The notes under the pieces: model-generated
The model's database searches: none
The model's input: only the letters and a program-made list of their open reading frames with translations
Told to the model about the DNA's origin: nothing
Origin: Hydrogenophaga sp.
GTDB taxonomy: Bacteria > Pseudomonadota > Gammaproteobacteria > Burkholderiales > Burkholderiaceae_C
Direction of reading: 5' to 3'
NCBI RefSeq assembly: GCF_019264445.1
Contig: NZ_JAHVAB010000049.1
Span: 1 to 64,000, forward strand
DNA: 64,000 nucleotides
Position numbers and translations under genes: made by a program
Part shown: one piece after another, positions 1 to 7,447 of the stretch
How the letters are laid out: each line of letters begins with the position of its first letter
Numbering within the stretch: the first letter of the stretch is position 1

Positions 1-47
1 GGTGTGCGGATGCCACCACGCCGATACCGAGTCTCCTTTGGATGTTG

Positions 48-81
48 AACCCGCGCTGCCGAAAGGCACGCGGGTTTTTTT
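48..81 (+). terminator. Rho-independent terminator
   Basis: Arms AACCCGCG (48-55) and CGCGGGTT (69-76) form a perfect 8-bp stem around a 13-nt loop and are followed by a T run to 81. It must end a plus-strand transcript that begins before the window. One frame has a stop at 46-48, so an upstream gene could end there, but too little is visible to name it. Confidence 0.85.
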
Positions 82-135
82 CGTCTGGCCGCTTCTATGA
101 TGCGCGCGGGACTGCACAACATTCAGGAGGAAGCC

Positions 136-351
136 ATGTCCACGACCCCGATGCGCCTGTGCGCGCTGGCCTTGCTGGCCGTTTTGTCGACCACCACCCA
201 TGCCGCCGAACCCGGCACCCGCAAGCCGGCCGGCAAAGTCACCTTTCACAAGGCACCGTCTGAGGAAACGCCCGCTGCACGCGAAAAGCGCCTGAAGCGG
301 GAATGCCAGGGTCGGCCGAACGCCGGCATGTGCGCCGGGTTCACGCGGTAG
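136..351 (+). CDS. Small secreted protein of unknown function
   Basis: This 71-residue protein has a typical Sec signal peptide: a short basic start, then a hydrophobic stretch rich in Leu and Ala ending in THAAEP around residues 20-24. The mature part is short, hydrophilic and basic (about 47 residues) with a Cys pair near the C terminus (ECQGRPNAGMCAGF). The start at 136 is chosen because AGGAGG lies 5 bases upstream; an in-frame ATG at 97 would put the ribosome site inside the gene and spoil the signal peptide. I do not recognise a family. It stands alone between a terminator and glcE. A periplasmic location is inferred from the signal only. Confidence 0.7.
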   Translation: MSTTPMRLCALALLAVLSTTTHAAEPGTRKPAGKVTFHKAPSEETPAAREKRLKRECQGRPNAGMCAGFTR

Positions 352-438
352 TCGCCCCCACGCTCCGCCGCTGCGATTGCAGCGGGTTGTGCAGAAAATT
401 CAAAGCTGTGCGCAGACCGGGCGACTACCATCGTTGCC

Positions 439-1563
439 ATGTCTTCTTTGCCTCCCGAGCATCCCGCCGAGTTGATCGAGCGGGTCCGTACTGCAGCGGC
501 TGCGCGCACGCCGTTGCGCATCGTTGGTGGCCGCACGAAGGATTTTTACGGTGAGCCCGTCCCGGGCGAAGCCCTGTCGATGCAGGCATGGTCGGGCATC
601 GTGTGCCATGAGCCAACCGAGCTGGTGGTCACGGTGCGCGCGGGCACGCCGCTCGCCGAGCTGGAAGCCGTGCTCGCCGAGCGGGGGCAATGCCTGCCCT
701 TCGAGCCGCCGCGCTTTGCCCCCGGCGGCACGGTGGGCGGCATGGTGGCCTGCGGCCTGAGCGGCCCGGCGCGCGCCAGCGTCGGTTCGGTGCGCGACTT
801 CGTGCTGGGCGCGCGCTTCATCAACGGGCGCGGCGAGCTGCTCACCTTTGGCGGGCAGGTCATGAAGAACGTGGCCGGTTACGACGTGAGCCGCGTGTTC
901 GCCGGCTCCATGGGCACGCTGGGCGTGCTCAGCGAGGTCAGCCTCAAGGTGTTGCCCGTGGCGCCCGCCGAGGCCACGCTGGTGTTTACCTTGGGCCAGC
1001 ACGAGGCGCTGGAGCAGTTGCACCGCTGGGGCGGCCAGCCGCTGCCGATCAACGCCAGCTGCTGGGTGAAAGACGACACGCAGGCCGGCGCCCCCGAACG
1101 GCTGTTTGTGCGCCTGCGCGGTGCCGCAGCGGCCGTGGAAGCGGCTTGTGAGCGCATGGCGCGCGAAGCTGGCGGCACGCGCATGGACAACGCGCAGGCC
1201 GGCCCCGACTGGACCGACTGCCGTGACCAGCGCCTGCCCTTCTTTCAGGCACCGTCGGCCGATGCGTGCCTGTGGCGCCTCTCGGTGCCGCAGACGGCAC
1301 CGGTGCTCGCGCTGCCGTGGGCGCCGCTGGTGGAGTGGCAGGGCGCGCAGCGATGGCTGTGGGCGCCCGCCAGCGCAGCCAACGAAATTCGTGCGGTCAC
1401 CGCTGCGGTCCAGGGCCACGCCACGCTCTTTCGTGCCGGTGCCGATGGCGCGCCAGGCGTGCCCCGGTTCGATCGCCAGACCGCGGCCATCGACACCATC
1501 ACGCAACGCCTGCGCGCCGAGTTCGATCCGGCGGGCATCTTCAATCCGGGCCGGATGGGCTGA
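439..1563 (+). CDS. glcE: Glycolate oxidase FAD-binding subunit GlcE
   Basis: GlcE is a subunit of membrane-associated glycolate dehydrogenase (GlcDEF), which oxidises glycolate to glyoxylate and passes electrons towards quinone. The 374-residue protein has a PCMH-type FAD-binding half. LRIVGGRTKDFYG lies near residues 27-38, the Gly-rich FAPGGTVGGMVACGLSGP stretch at about 93-110 and KNVAGYDVSRVFAGSMGTLG at about 143-162, all typical of GlcE. Length is normal for the family. glcF follows 5 bases after the stop, so they are co-transcribed. glcD, usually just upstream, is absent here: a small unrelated gene and a terminator precede glcE. The catalytic subunit must therefore lie elsewhere, possibly left of the window. 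Confidence 0.95.
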   Translation: MSSLPPEHPAELIERVRTAAAARTPLRIVGGRTKDFYGEPVPGEALSMQAWSGIVCHEPTELVVTVRAGTPLAELEAVLAERGQCLPFEPPRFAPGGTVGGMVACGLSGPARASVGSVRDFVLGARFINGRGELLTFGGQVMKNVAGYDVSRVFAGSMGTLGVLSEVSLKVLPVAPAEATLVFTLGQHEALEQLHRWGGQPLPINASCWVKDDTQAGAPERLFVRLRGAAAAVEAACERMAREAGGTRMDNAQAGPDWTDCRDQRLPFFQAPSADACLWRLSVPQTAPVLALPWAPLVEWQGAQRWLWAPASAANEIRAVTAAVQGHATLFRAGADGAPGVPRFDRQTAAIDTITQRLRAEFDPAGIFNPGRMG

Positions 1564-1568
1564 CTTCC

Positions 1569-2801
1569 ATGCAAACCAACCTCTCCCCCGAATACCAGCA
1601 GCGCGCCGACGGCCGCGCAGCCGAAGCCATCCTGCGCAAGTGCGTGCACTGCGGCTTCTGCACCGCCACCTGCCCGACCTACCAGCTGCTGGGCGACGAG
1701 CTCGACGGCCCGCGCGGGCGCATTTACCTGATGAAGCAGGTGCTGGAGGGCGCCGAGCCCACGCGCAAGACGCAGCTGCACCTGGACCGCTGCCTCACCT
1801 GCCGCAACTGCGAAAGCACCTGCCCCAGCGGGGTCGACTACGGCCACCTGGTCGACATTGGCCGCCAGATCGTGGACGAAAAGGTGCCGCGTCCTGCGGG
1901 CGAACGCGCGGTGCGCTGGTTGCTCAAGGAAGGGCTGACCTCGCCGCTGTTTGCGCCGGCCATGAAGCTGGGCCAGAAGGTGCGCCCGCTGCTGCCCGGT
2001 GTGCTCAAGGACAAGGTGCCCGCGCCGCGCCCCGCCGGCGCACTGCCCACGCGCACGCACGCGCGCCGCGTGCTGCTGCTCGCCGGGTGCGTGCAGCCCG
2101 CCATGATGCCCAGCATCCACAACGCCACCGCGCGCGTGCTCGATGCCGCTGGCATCCAGGGCGTGGTGGCGCCCGCGGCAGGTTGTTGCGGCGCCGTGAA
2201 GTTCCACCTCAATGACCAGGACGGCGGACGCGCGCAGATGCGGGCCAACATCGACGCGTGGTGGCCGCTCATTGAGGGCGGCATCGAAGCCATCGTGATG
2301 AACGCTTCGGGCTGCGGCGTGACGGTGAAGGAATACGGCCATATCCTGGCCGACGACCCGGCCTATGCCGCCAAGGCCGCGCGCGTGAGCGAACTCACGC
2401 GCGACCTCAGCGAGCTGCTGCCCGCGCTGGTGCCTGTGTTGCGCGCGCAACTCAAGCGCGCACCCGATGCCTCGCGCGTGGTCGCCTTCCACCCGCCGTG
2501 CACCTTGCAGCACGGCCAGCAACTCAAGGGCGGTGTGGAGCAGCACCTTGCTGCGCTGGGTTTCACCGTGCAGGTGGCAAAGAACGAGGCCCACCTGTGC
2601 TGTGGCTCGGCGGGCACGTACTCGGTGCTCAACCCCGACATCGCGCACACGCTGCGCGACCGCAAGCTCGGCCACCTGGGCGAGCTGCAGCCGGCGGTGA
2701 TCGCCAGCGCCAACATCGGCTGCATCACGCACCTGCAGAGCGGCACGGCCACGCCGGTGCGGCACTGGGTCGAGGTGCTCGACGAAGCCCTGAGCGCCTG
2801 A
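1569..2801 (+). CDS. glcF: Glycolate oxidase iron-sulfur subunit GlcF
   Basis: GlcF is the electron-transfer subunit of glycolate dehydrogenase. The 410-residue protein carries two ferredoxin-type [4Fe-4S] motifs, CVHCGFCTATCP at residues 25-36 and CLTCRNCESTCP at 75-86. Two CCG-type (DUF3483-like) motifs follow: AGCCGAVKF in the middle and LCCGSAGTYS near the C terminus. Length matches known GlcF (about 405-410). The ATG at 1569 is used because it begins the recognisable MQTNLSPEYQ N terminus five bases after the glcE stop. Longer in-frame extensions run back through glcE and are not credible. A membrane-bound complex with GlcE and a GlcD encoded elsewhere is expected. Confidence 0.96.
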   Translation: MQTNLSPEYQQRADGRAAEAILRKCVHCGFCTATCPTYQLLGDELDGPRGRIYLMKQVLEGAEPTRKTQLHLDRCLTCRNCESTCPSGVDYGHLVDIGRQIVDEKVPRPAGERAVRWLLKEGLTSPLFAPAMKLGQKVRPLLPGVLKDKVPAPRPAGALPTRTHARRVLLLAGCVQPAMMPSIHNATARVLDAAGIQGVVAPAAGCCGAVKFHLNDQDGGRAQMRANIDAWWPLIEGGIEAIVMNASGCGVTVKEYGHILADDPAYAAKAARVSELTRDLSELLPALVPVLRAQLKRAPDASRVVAFHPPCTLQHGQQLKGGVEQHLAALGFTVQVAKNEAHLCCGSAGTYSVLNPDIAHTLRDRKLGHLGELQPAVIASANIGCITHLQSGTATPVRHWVEVLDEALSA

Positions 2802-2827
2802 GCCGGCGGGCGCGTTAAGCTGCGCCC

Positions 2828-3172
2828 GTGATCCCCGCCCTCGCCACCTTGCTCGTCTTCCAGCTGCTGGGCGAAACGCTCGTGCTGCTGTCGGGTGCAC
2901 CCGTGCCCGGTCCGGTGGTGGGGCTGGCCCTGCTGCTGCTCACGCTGGTGCTGCGGCCCTCGGTGCTTGCCACCGTCAAACCCACGGCGCAGACGCTGCT
3001 GCAGCACCTGTCGCTGCTCTTCGTGCCCGCCGGCGTGGGGGTGATGCTGCACCTGCAGCGCCTGGGCGACGAAGCCCTGGCCATCGGCGTGGCGCTGGTG
3101 GTGAGCACGCTCGTGGGGTTGGCCAGTGCCGCGCTCACCATGGCCTGGCTCATGAAGAAGGCGCGCCAATGA
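2828..3172 (+). CDS. lrgA: CidA/LrgA family membrane protein
   Basis: This 114-residue, almost wholly hydrophobic protein has about four membrane segments and the family signature FQLLGETLVLLSGAPVPGPVVGLALLLL near its N terminus (residues 11-38). LrgA/CidA proteins are holin-like. In Staphylococcus they affect murein hydrolase activity, and in several bacteria and plastids LrgAB act in transport of small carboxylates such as pyruvate or glycolate. Its stop overlaps the start of lrgB by four bases (ATGA), so the two are translationally coupled. The position directly after glcEF is compatible with a role in glycolate or pyruvate movement, but that is inference. Confidence 0.9.
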   Translation: MIPALATLLVFQLLGETLVLLSGAPVPGPVVGLALLLLTLVLRPSVLATVKPTAQTLLQHLSLLFVPAGVGVMLHLQRLGDEALAIGVALVVSTLVGLASAALTMAWLMKKARQ

Positions 3173-3915
3173 GCGCACCCGTGCCCTTGCCCGGTGCGCT
3201 GGCCGACATCTGGGTGTACCTGGCGGCCACGCCGTTGCTGGGCCTCACGCTCACGCTGCTGACGTACCACGGCGCCTACCTGCTCTACCAGCGCAGTGGC
3301 TTCACCCCGCTGGCCAACCCGGTGGCCATCGCGGTGGCCGTGCTGGCCACGCTGCTGTGGGCCACGGGCACGCCCTACACCACCTACTTTGAAGGCGCGC
3401 AGTTTGTGCACTTCCTGCTCGGGCCGGCCACCGTGGCCTTGTCCATTCCGCTGTTTGAACAGCTCCCCCGGCTCAAGCGCCTGTGGCTGCCCATCGTGGG
3501 CGCGCTGGTCGTGGGCACGCTGGCGGCCACTGTCACGGCCATCGGTCTGGGTTGGGCGCTGGGCGCATCCAGGGCCACGCTGGCCTCGCTCGCGCCCAAG
3601 TCGGTCACCAGCCCGGTGGCCATGGGCATTGCCGAAAAGATCGGCGGTATACCGTCGCTCACGGCCGTGCTCGTGGCCGCCACGGGCATCACAGGCGCGG
3701 TGTGTGCGCGCGCGCTGTTTGACCTGCTGCGCATTCGCGACCCGATCGTGCGTGGCTTCGCGCTGGGCACGGCGGCGCACGGCATCGGCACGGCGCGTGC
3801 CTTTCAGGTGAGCGAAGAAATGGGCGCCTTCGCCGGCTTGGCCATGGGGCTTTCGGCCCTGTTCAGCGCGGTGGCGCTGCCGCTGGTGGCGGGGCTGCTG
3901 CTGCGCTGGTTGTAA
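3169..3915 (+). CDS. lrgB: LrgB family protein
   Basis: LrgB is the polytopic partner of LrgA. The 248-residue protein has about seven membrane segments and the conserved stretch LAPKSVTSPVAMGIAEKIGG (near residues 142-161), diagnostic of LrgB/YohK proteins. It also has GTAAHGIGTARAF near 201-213. The start overlaps the lrgA stop. In plants the fused LrgAB protein PLGG1 exports glycolate from chloroplasts. That family knowledge and the adjoining glcEF make glycolate or glycerate exchange a reasonable hypothesis, but nothing in the sequence proves the substrate. A degenerate copy of the intergenic repeat described at 5.9 kb follows the stop. Confidence 0.93.
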   Translation: MSAPVPLPGALADIWVYLAATPLLGLTLTLLTYHGAYLLYQRSGFTPLANPVAIAVAVLATLLWATGTPYTTYFEGAQFVHFLLGPATVALSIPLFEQLPRLKRLWLPIVGALVVGTLAATVTAIGLGWALGASRATLASLAPKSVTSPVAMGIAEKIGGIPSLTAVLVAATGITGAVCARALFDLLRIRDPIVRGFALGTAAHGIGTARAFQVSEEMGAFAGLAMGLSALFSAVALPLVAGLLLRWL

Positions 3916-3917
3916 GG

Positions 3918-3956
3918 CTCCCCCCTGCGCCGCGCCGGCGAGCGTGTTCTGTGGTG
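3918..3956. repeat. Possible degenerate copy of intergenic repeat
   Basis: Just after lrgB the string CTCCCCCCTGCGCC, followed by a GC-rich inverted segment and GGTGTTC, resembles the ends of the repeats at 5861-5943 and 21889-21969, but the central hairpins are missing. It may be a remnant or chance similarity. Confidence 0.35.
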
Positions 3957-3957
3957 T

Positions 3958-4440
3958 TCAGGCCAGCGCGGCCTCGATGTCGGCGGCCAGCTTCTGCGGG
4001 GCGTCCTGCGGTGCATAGCGTTTGAGCACGCGCCCGTCCTTGCCCACCAGGAACTTCGTGAAGTTCCACTTGATGGCCTTGCTGCCCAGGATGCCTGGGG
4101 CTTCGGCGGTGAGCCACTGGTAGAGCGGGTGCGCATTCGCGCCATTCACGTCGACCTTGCTCATCATGGGAAAGCTCACGCCGTAGTTGAGCTGGCAGAA
4201 GCTGGCGATCTCGTCGTTGCTGCCCGGGTCCTGGCTGCCGAACTGGTTGCACGGAAAGCCCAGCACCACCAGGCCGCGCGCGCCGTAGGTCTTGTGCAGG
4301 GTTTCCAGGCCGCCAAACTGCGGCGTGAACCCGCAGGCGCTGGCGGTGTTGACGATCAGCAGCGGCCGGCCCTCGAACTGCCGCAGCGGCACGGTCTGGC
4401 CATCGATGGATTGGGCTTCGAAGTCGTAGATGCGGCTCAT
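3958..4440 (-). CDS. Glutathione peroxidase family peroxidase (Cys type)
   Basis: This 160-residue cytoplasmic thiol peroxidase reduces hydrogen peroxide or alkyl hydroperoxides. The peroxidatic residue is Cys36 in NTASACGFT. The supporting catalytic residues Gln66 (FPCNQF), Trp125 and Asn126 (KWNFTKF) are present. Cys82 in FCQLNYGVSFP sits where the resolving Cys of thioredoxin-dependent members occurs, so thioredoxin rather than glutathione is the likely reductant. Length is typical of bacterial BtuE/GpxA proteins. The ATG at 4440 is preceded by an AGGAG-like site and matches the usual MSRIYDFEA start; upstream extensions lack similarity. The gene diverges from the receiver-like gene at 4610. 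Confidence 0.95.
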   Translation of the reverse strand: MSRIYDFEAQSIDGQTVPLRQFEGRPLLIVNTASACGFTPQFGGLETLHKTYGARGLVVLGFPCNQFGSQDPGSNDEIASFCQLNYGVSFPMMSKVDVNGANAHPLYQWLTAEAPGILGSKAIKWNFTKFLVGKDGRVLKRYAPQDAPQKLAADIEAALA

Positions 4441-4609
4441 GCGGGCTCCTGTGGGATCGGTGGGGACTGTGACGGATTGTGCGGTGTGGCGGGGGCGCGC
4501 GACGAATGGTGCATTGGCGCGGTTGGGAGAAACCCGGCGCCCGTCCTCGAACTTCGTCATCACAGGCATACTGCCTCGCAACATTTGATAACAAAAGCCG
4601 AGGCTGGAG

Positions 4610-5827
4610 ATGGTGGCTGCATACACGGTGGCGCTGGTGGGGTTCTCCCAGGCCGAGTCGTCGACGTTCGAATCGTTCTTTCGTCTGGCCTCGCGCCGTC
4701 CGCCCAGCTATCTGGTGCAGGACGAGGTGATGGACGCGCAGATCCTGATCGTCAACGCCGACAACGCGCAAGCCGTGCTGCTGGTGCGCGACGCGGAACT
4801 GCCCGGCAAGGTGCTGCTGGTGGGCAGCAGCGATGGCGGCACCGGCTGGCCCCTGCAGCGCAAGCCGGTCAAGCTGGTGGGCATGCTGGCCATGCTCGAT
4901 GACATCGTCGGGGCCACGCGGCCACCACCCGCCCGGCGGCGGGGCAGCGGTCATTCCAGCTTCAGCGCGGTGGAGCCCTACCAGTCGTCGCAGCTGCAGG
5001 GGCTGGATGCGAGCATGAAGCTCGCGAGCGGTCGGTCTGCAGCCCCGTCCGAGGCGGCCGCGCGTACCGCAACGGACCGTGGCTTTGCCCTGACCCAACC
5101 CTTTTCGGGTGTGCCCCCGCAAGCCCTGGCACCCGCCGCGCACGTGGGCCGTCGCCGGGCGCCGGACACGGAGTTCCCGCCCACCCGACCCATGGAGCAG
5201 GGCGATGCCGCCCATCTGCGCAGCACCGTGCCACCCCCCGTGCGCAGCGGCGCACCAGCGCCCGTGGCGCGCGCCACACCGGCACCGCTGGTGCGCCCCG
5301 GCGTGCTGCGCATGACCGACTTCGGCAGCCTCGAAGACCTGCCTTCACCGCCCGCACCGCGCGCCACCCGCGCGCCGAAGTCGCGCATCAGCACCGACAG
5401 GACGCCGGTGCCCGAGGTCGCGCATGGCGACATGTTGCTGGTGGCCGAGAGCCTGGTGGAAGGCCGCATCCTGCTCAAGCGCTTCAAGAAGTACGGCCTC
5501 GCGGTGGACTGGTCGCGCGAGGCCCCTCAGGCGCTGGTCATGCTCAAGGCGCATGCCTACCGCGTGGTGGTGATTGATCGCCTCAAAGGCGAGCCCGATG
5601 CCAACCAGATCTGCCGTGTGGCCAAACAGACCAAGGGTCCGAAGGGCTCGCCGGTGGTGATCATGTTCGCGCCCACCGCCGGCAGCATGGACCGCATGAA
5701 GGCCGGCCTGGCCGGCAGCGACGCCTACCTCTCGCGCTCAGTGGGTGAAGGCGATCTGTACAAGGTGCTGGCCCAGCACCGCCTGGTCAGCCTGGACGGC
5801 TTTGCACCGACCAATGTGGGGTTTTGA
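4610..5827 (+). CDS. Protein with two degenerate receiver-like domains
   Basis: This 405-residue protein has three parts. Residues 1-105 read as a receiver-like fold: DAQILIVNADNAQ takes the phospho-Asp position, KVLLVGSSDGG the Ser/Thr position and LQRKPVKLVGML the Lys-Pro position. Residues about 106-270 are low-complexity, rich in Pro, Ala and Arg, and probably disordered. Residues about 275-395 form a second receiver-like unit: MLLVAESLVEGRILLKRF, VVVIDR, VVIMFAPTAGSMD and AYLSRSV. Acid-pocket and Lys residues are incomplete in both, so phosphorylation-independent signalling or protein binding is likely. No output domain or kinase is adjacent. It diverges from the peroxidase gene. The function is unknown; similar uncharacterised proteins are known from Comamonadaceae. 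Confidence 0.75.
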   Translation: MVAAYTVALVGFSQAESSTFESFFRLASRRPPSYLVQDEVMDAQILIVNADNAQAVLLVRDAELPGKVLLVGSSDGGTGWPLQRKPVKLVGMLAMLDDIVGATRPPPARRRGSGHSSFSAVEPYQSSQLQGLDASMKLASGRSAAPSEAAARTATDRGFALTQPFSGVPPQALAPAAHVGRRRAPDTEFPPTRPMEQGDAAHLRSTVPPPVRSGAPAPVARATPAPLVRPGVLRMTDFGSLEDLPSPPAPRATRAPKSRISTDRTPVPEVAHGDMLLVAESLVEGRILLKRFKKYGLAVDWSREAPQALVMLKAHAYRVVVIDRLKGEPDANQICRVAKQTKGPKGSPVVIMFAPTAGSMDRMKAGLAGSDAYLSRSVGEGDLYKVLAQHRLVSLDGFAPTNVGF

Positions 5828-5860
5828 CCCTGTTGCTTCGAAGGAAGAGGCCCAAGCCAG

Positions 5861-5943
5861 AACACCGCGGAACCGGCTTCGCCGGGCCGCTGGTGTTGCC
5901 CCCTTGAGGGGGTGACGCACCGCAGGTGCGGCGCGGGGGGGAG
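5861..5943. repeat. Three-hairpin intergenic repeat, copy 1
   Basis: The element starts with AACACC (5861-5866), paired with GGTGTT (5892-5897) around CCGGCTTCGCCGG (5873-5885). Then come CCCCCTTGAGGGGG (5899-5912), GCACC-GCA-GGTGC (5917-5929) and a terminal G run ending GAG at 5943. The element at 21889-21969 has the same order of modules in inverse orientation with different bases in the stems, which indicates conserved structure. It fills the convergent gap between the receiver-like gene and lplT and abuts the lplT stop. Confidence 0.8.
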
Positions 5944-7227
5944 TCACCCGTGCAAGTCGTCGCGGCGCGCGATTTCCAGCAGGCGTTCGAGCTCATGCGG
6001 GTGGGTGCGCTGGTTGTGGCGGTGCCACAGCGCGATAAGTCCCATGCAGCCCGCCACCAGCACGCCGAATGCGGTGATGGCCGCAAACGCCGACCAGCCC
6101 ATGCCGGTGGAGAAGCTGTACATCGCGCCCAGCGTGAGGATGCAGGCCTGCTCGTTGAAGTTCTGCACCGCAATGGACCGGCCTGCGCCCATGAGGTTGT
6201 GCCCGCGGTGCTGCAGCAGGGCGTTCATCGGCACCACGAGGAATCCGCCCAGTCCACCGAGCAGCACCAGGAATGGTGCGGCGACCCACACGTTGTCGAT
6301 GAAGTTCATCAGGATCACCAGCAAGCCCATGCCGATGCCCAGCGGCATCACGCGCGTGGCCTGGTCCAGCCGCATGCGCATCGAGGCGATCACCGCGCCC
6401 ACCGCCGTGCCCACCGCCACCACGCCCACCAGCGAAGAGGCCTGCGTGGTGCCATAACCCAGTGCAGCGCCGGCCCAGGCCAGCACGATGTAGCGCAGGT
6501 TGCCCGACACGCCCCAGAACAGCGTGGTCGTGGCCAGCGAGATCTGGCCCAGCCGGTCGCGCCAGAGCCGGCTGTTGCAGCGCCAGAAATCGGGCAGCAG
6601 CTCCAGCGGGTTCTTCGGCATCGGGCGTGGTGTCACACCGGTGAGCGGAATGCGCGTGTTGAACCAGGCCGCCAGCGTGTAGACCACCACCAGCGCGGCC
6701 ACCGCCGCCTCGGCCGGGTGGCGAATGCCTGTCTGGATGCCTGGCAGGTCAATGGCCAGCAAACGGGCCGAGATCCAGGGGCTCACGAGCTGGCCACCCA
6801 GCAGCACGCCCAGGATGATGGAAGAAATCGTGAGGCCTTCGATCCAGCCGTTGGCCTTGACCAGCTGCGAGGGCGGCAGCAGCTCGGTGAGGATGCCGTA
6901 CTTGGCGGGCGAGTACGCGGCGGCACCCAACCCCACCAGGGTATAGGCCAGCAGCGGGTGCACGCCGGTGAGCATGAGCAGGCAGCCCGCTACCTTGATG
7001 GCGTTGCTGATGAACATGACCTGGCCCTTGGGCCTGGCATCGGCAAACGCACCCACGAAGGGCGCGAGCACCACATAAAACAGGGCAAACAGCGGGACCA
7101 GCGCGGCGCTCTGCCACTCCGGCGAACCCCGCGTGCGCAGCAGTTCGATGGCCGCGACGAACAGCGCGTTGTCCGCCAGCGAACTGAAGAACTGCGCCGT
7201 CATGATGGTGTAGAAGCCGCGCTTCAT
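5944..7227 (-). CDS. lplT: Lysophospholipid transporter LplT
   Basis: LplT is an MFS flippase that moves lysophospholipids (2-acyl-lyso-PE) across the inner membrane for re-acylation by Aas. The 427-residue protein has about 12 membrane segments. The N terminus MKRGFYTIMTAQFFSSLADNALF is the family hallmark, followed by LAPFVGAFADARPKGQVM (the MFS loop 2-3 motif) near residues 55-72. The start is fixed by this N terminus. Unlike enterobacteria, no aas acyltransferase is adjacent. It is transcribed alone and diverges from alr across about 220 bases, where I see no convincing promoter pair. Confidence 0.93.
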   Translation of the reverse strand: MKRGFYTIMTAQFFSSLADNALFVAAIELLRTRGSPEWQSAALVPLFALFYVVLAPFVGAFADARPKGQVMFISNAIKVAGCLLMLTGVHPLLAYTLVGLGAAAYSPAKYGILTELLPPSQLVKANGWIEGLTISSIILGVLLGGQLVSPWISARLLAIDLPGIQTGIRHPAEAAVAALVVVYTLAAWFNTRIPLTGVTPRPMPKNPLELLPDFWRCNSRLWRDRLGQISLATTTLFWGVSGNLRYIVLAWAGAALGYGTTQASSLVGVVAVGTAVGAVIASMRMRLDQATRVMPLGIGMGLLVILMNFIDNVWVAAPFLVLLGGLGGFLVVPMNALLQHRGHNLMGAGRSIAVQNFNEQACILTLGAMYSFSTGMGWSAFAAITAFGVLVAGCMGLIALWHRHNQRTHPHELERLLEIARRDDLHG

Positions 7228-7447
7228 GGCGATGATTTTGTGTGCCGGAGCGCTTCAGCGAGGGGCCGCTGAGTGAGGTGCGCCGGCCTTTTTATGCGAC
7301 AGTTGACGGGTCTCCAGACGATGCCGGGTTATAGCACGCCACCTTGAAAACACCGGGTGCATGTCCCCTGGGTTTACACCGGTTGTGACGCCTTCGGCCC
7401 GTCTCGCGACTTACCGCACGCCCCCTCTGAAGATACCCCCCACCCCT

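Noticed and set aside
1-47. Possible end of an RNA or protein gene at the left edge
   Set aside because: It does not match tRNA or 5S rRNA. One frame ends at 46-48 just before a terminator, but 15 codons are not enough to call a gene.
400-1506. Long minus-strand open frame opposite glcE
   Set aside because: It is an antisense shadow caused by high G+C. It is rich in Arg, His and Ala without any domain, while glcE on the other strand has clear motifs.
1245-2900. 551-codon minus-strand frame opposite glcF
   Set aside because: It has no recognisable motif and no ribosome site. It spans the glcE-glcF junction and part of lrgA, as expected of a composition artefact.
5926-7272. 448-codon plus-strand frame opposite lplT
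   Set aside because: It is an antisense shadow: it starts inside an intergenic repeat and shows no domain pattern.
7264-7293. GGCCG/CGGCC hairpin followed by five T on the plus strand
   Set aside because: It would need a plus-strand transcript from the lplT side, where no gene exists. The stem is only 5 bp and the loop 15 bases, so chance in G+C-rich DNA is likely.
7303-7335. TTGACG and TTATAGC as an alr promoter
   Set aside because: The boxes are about 20 bases apart, outside the normal 16-18, and the -10 match is poor. It was not strong enough to list as a feature.
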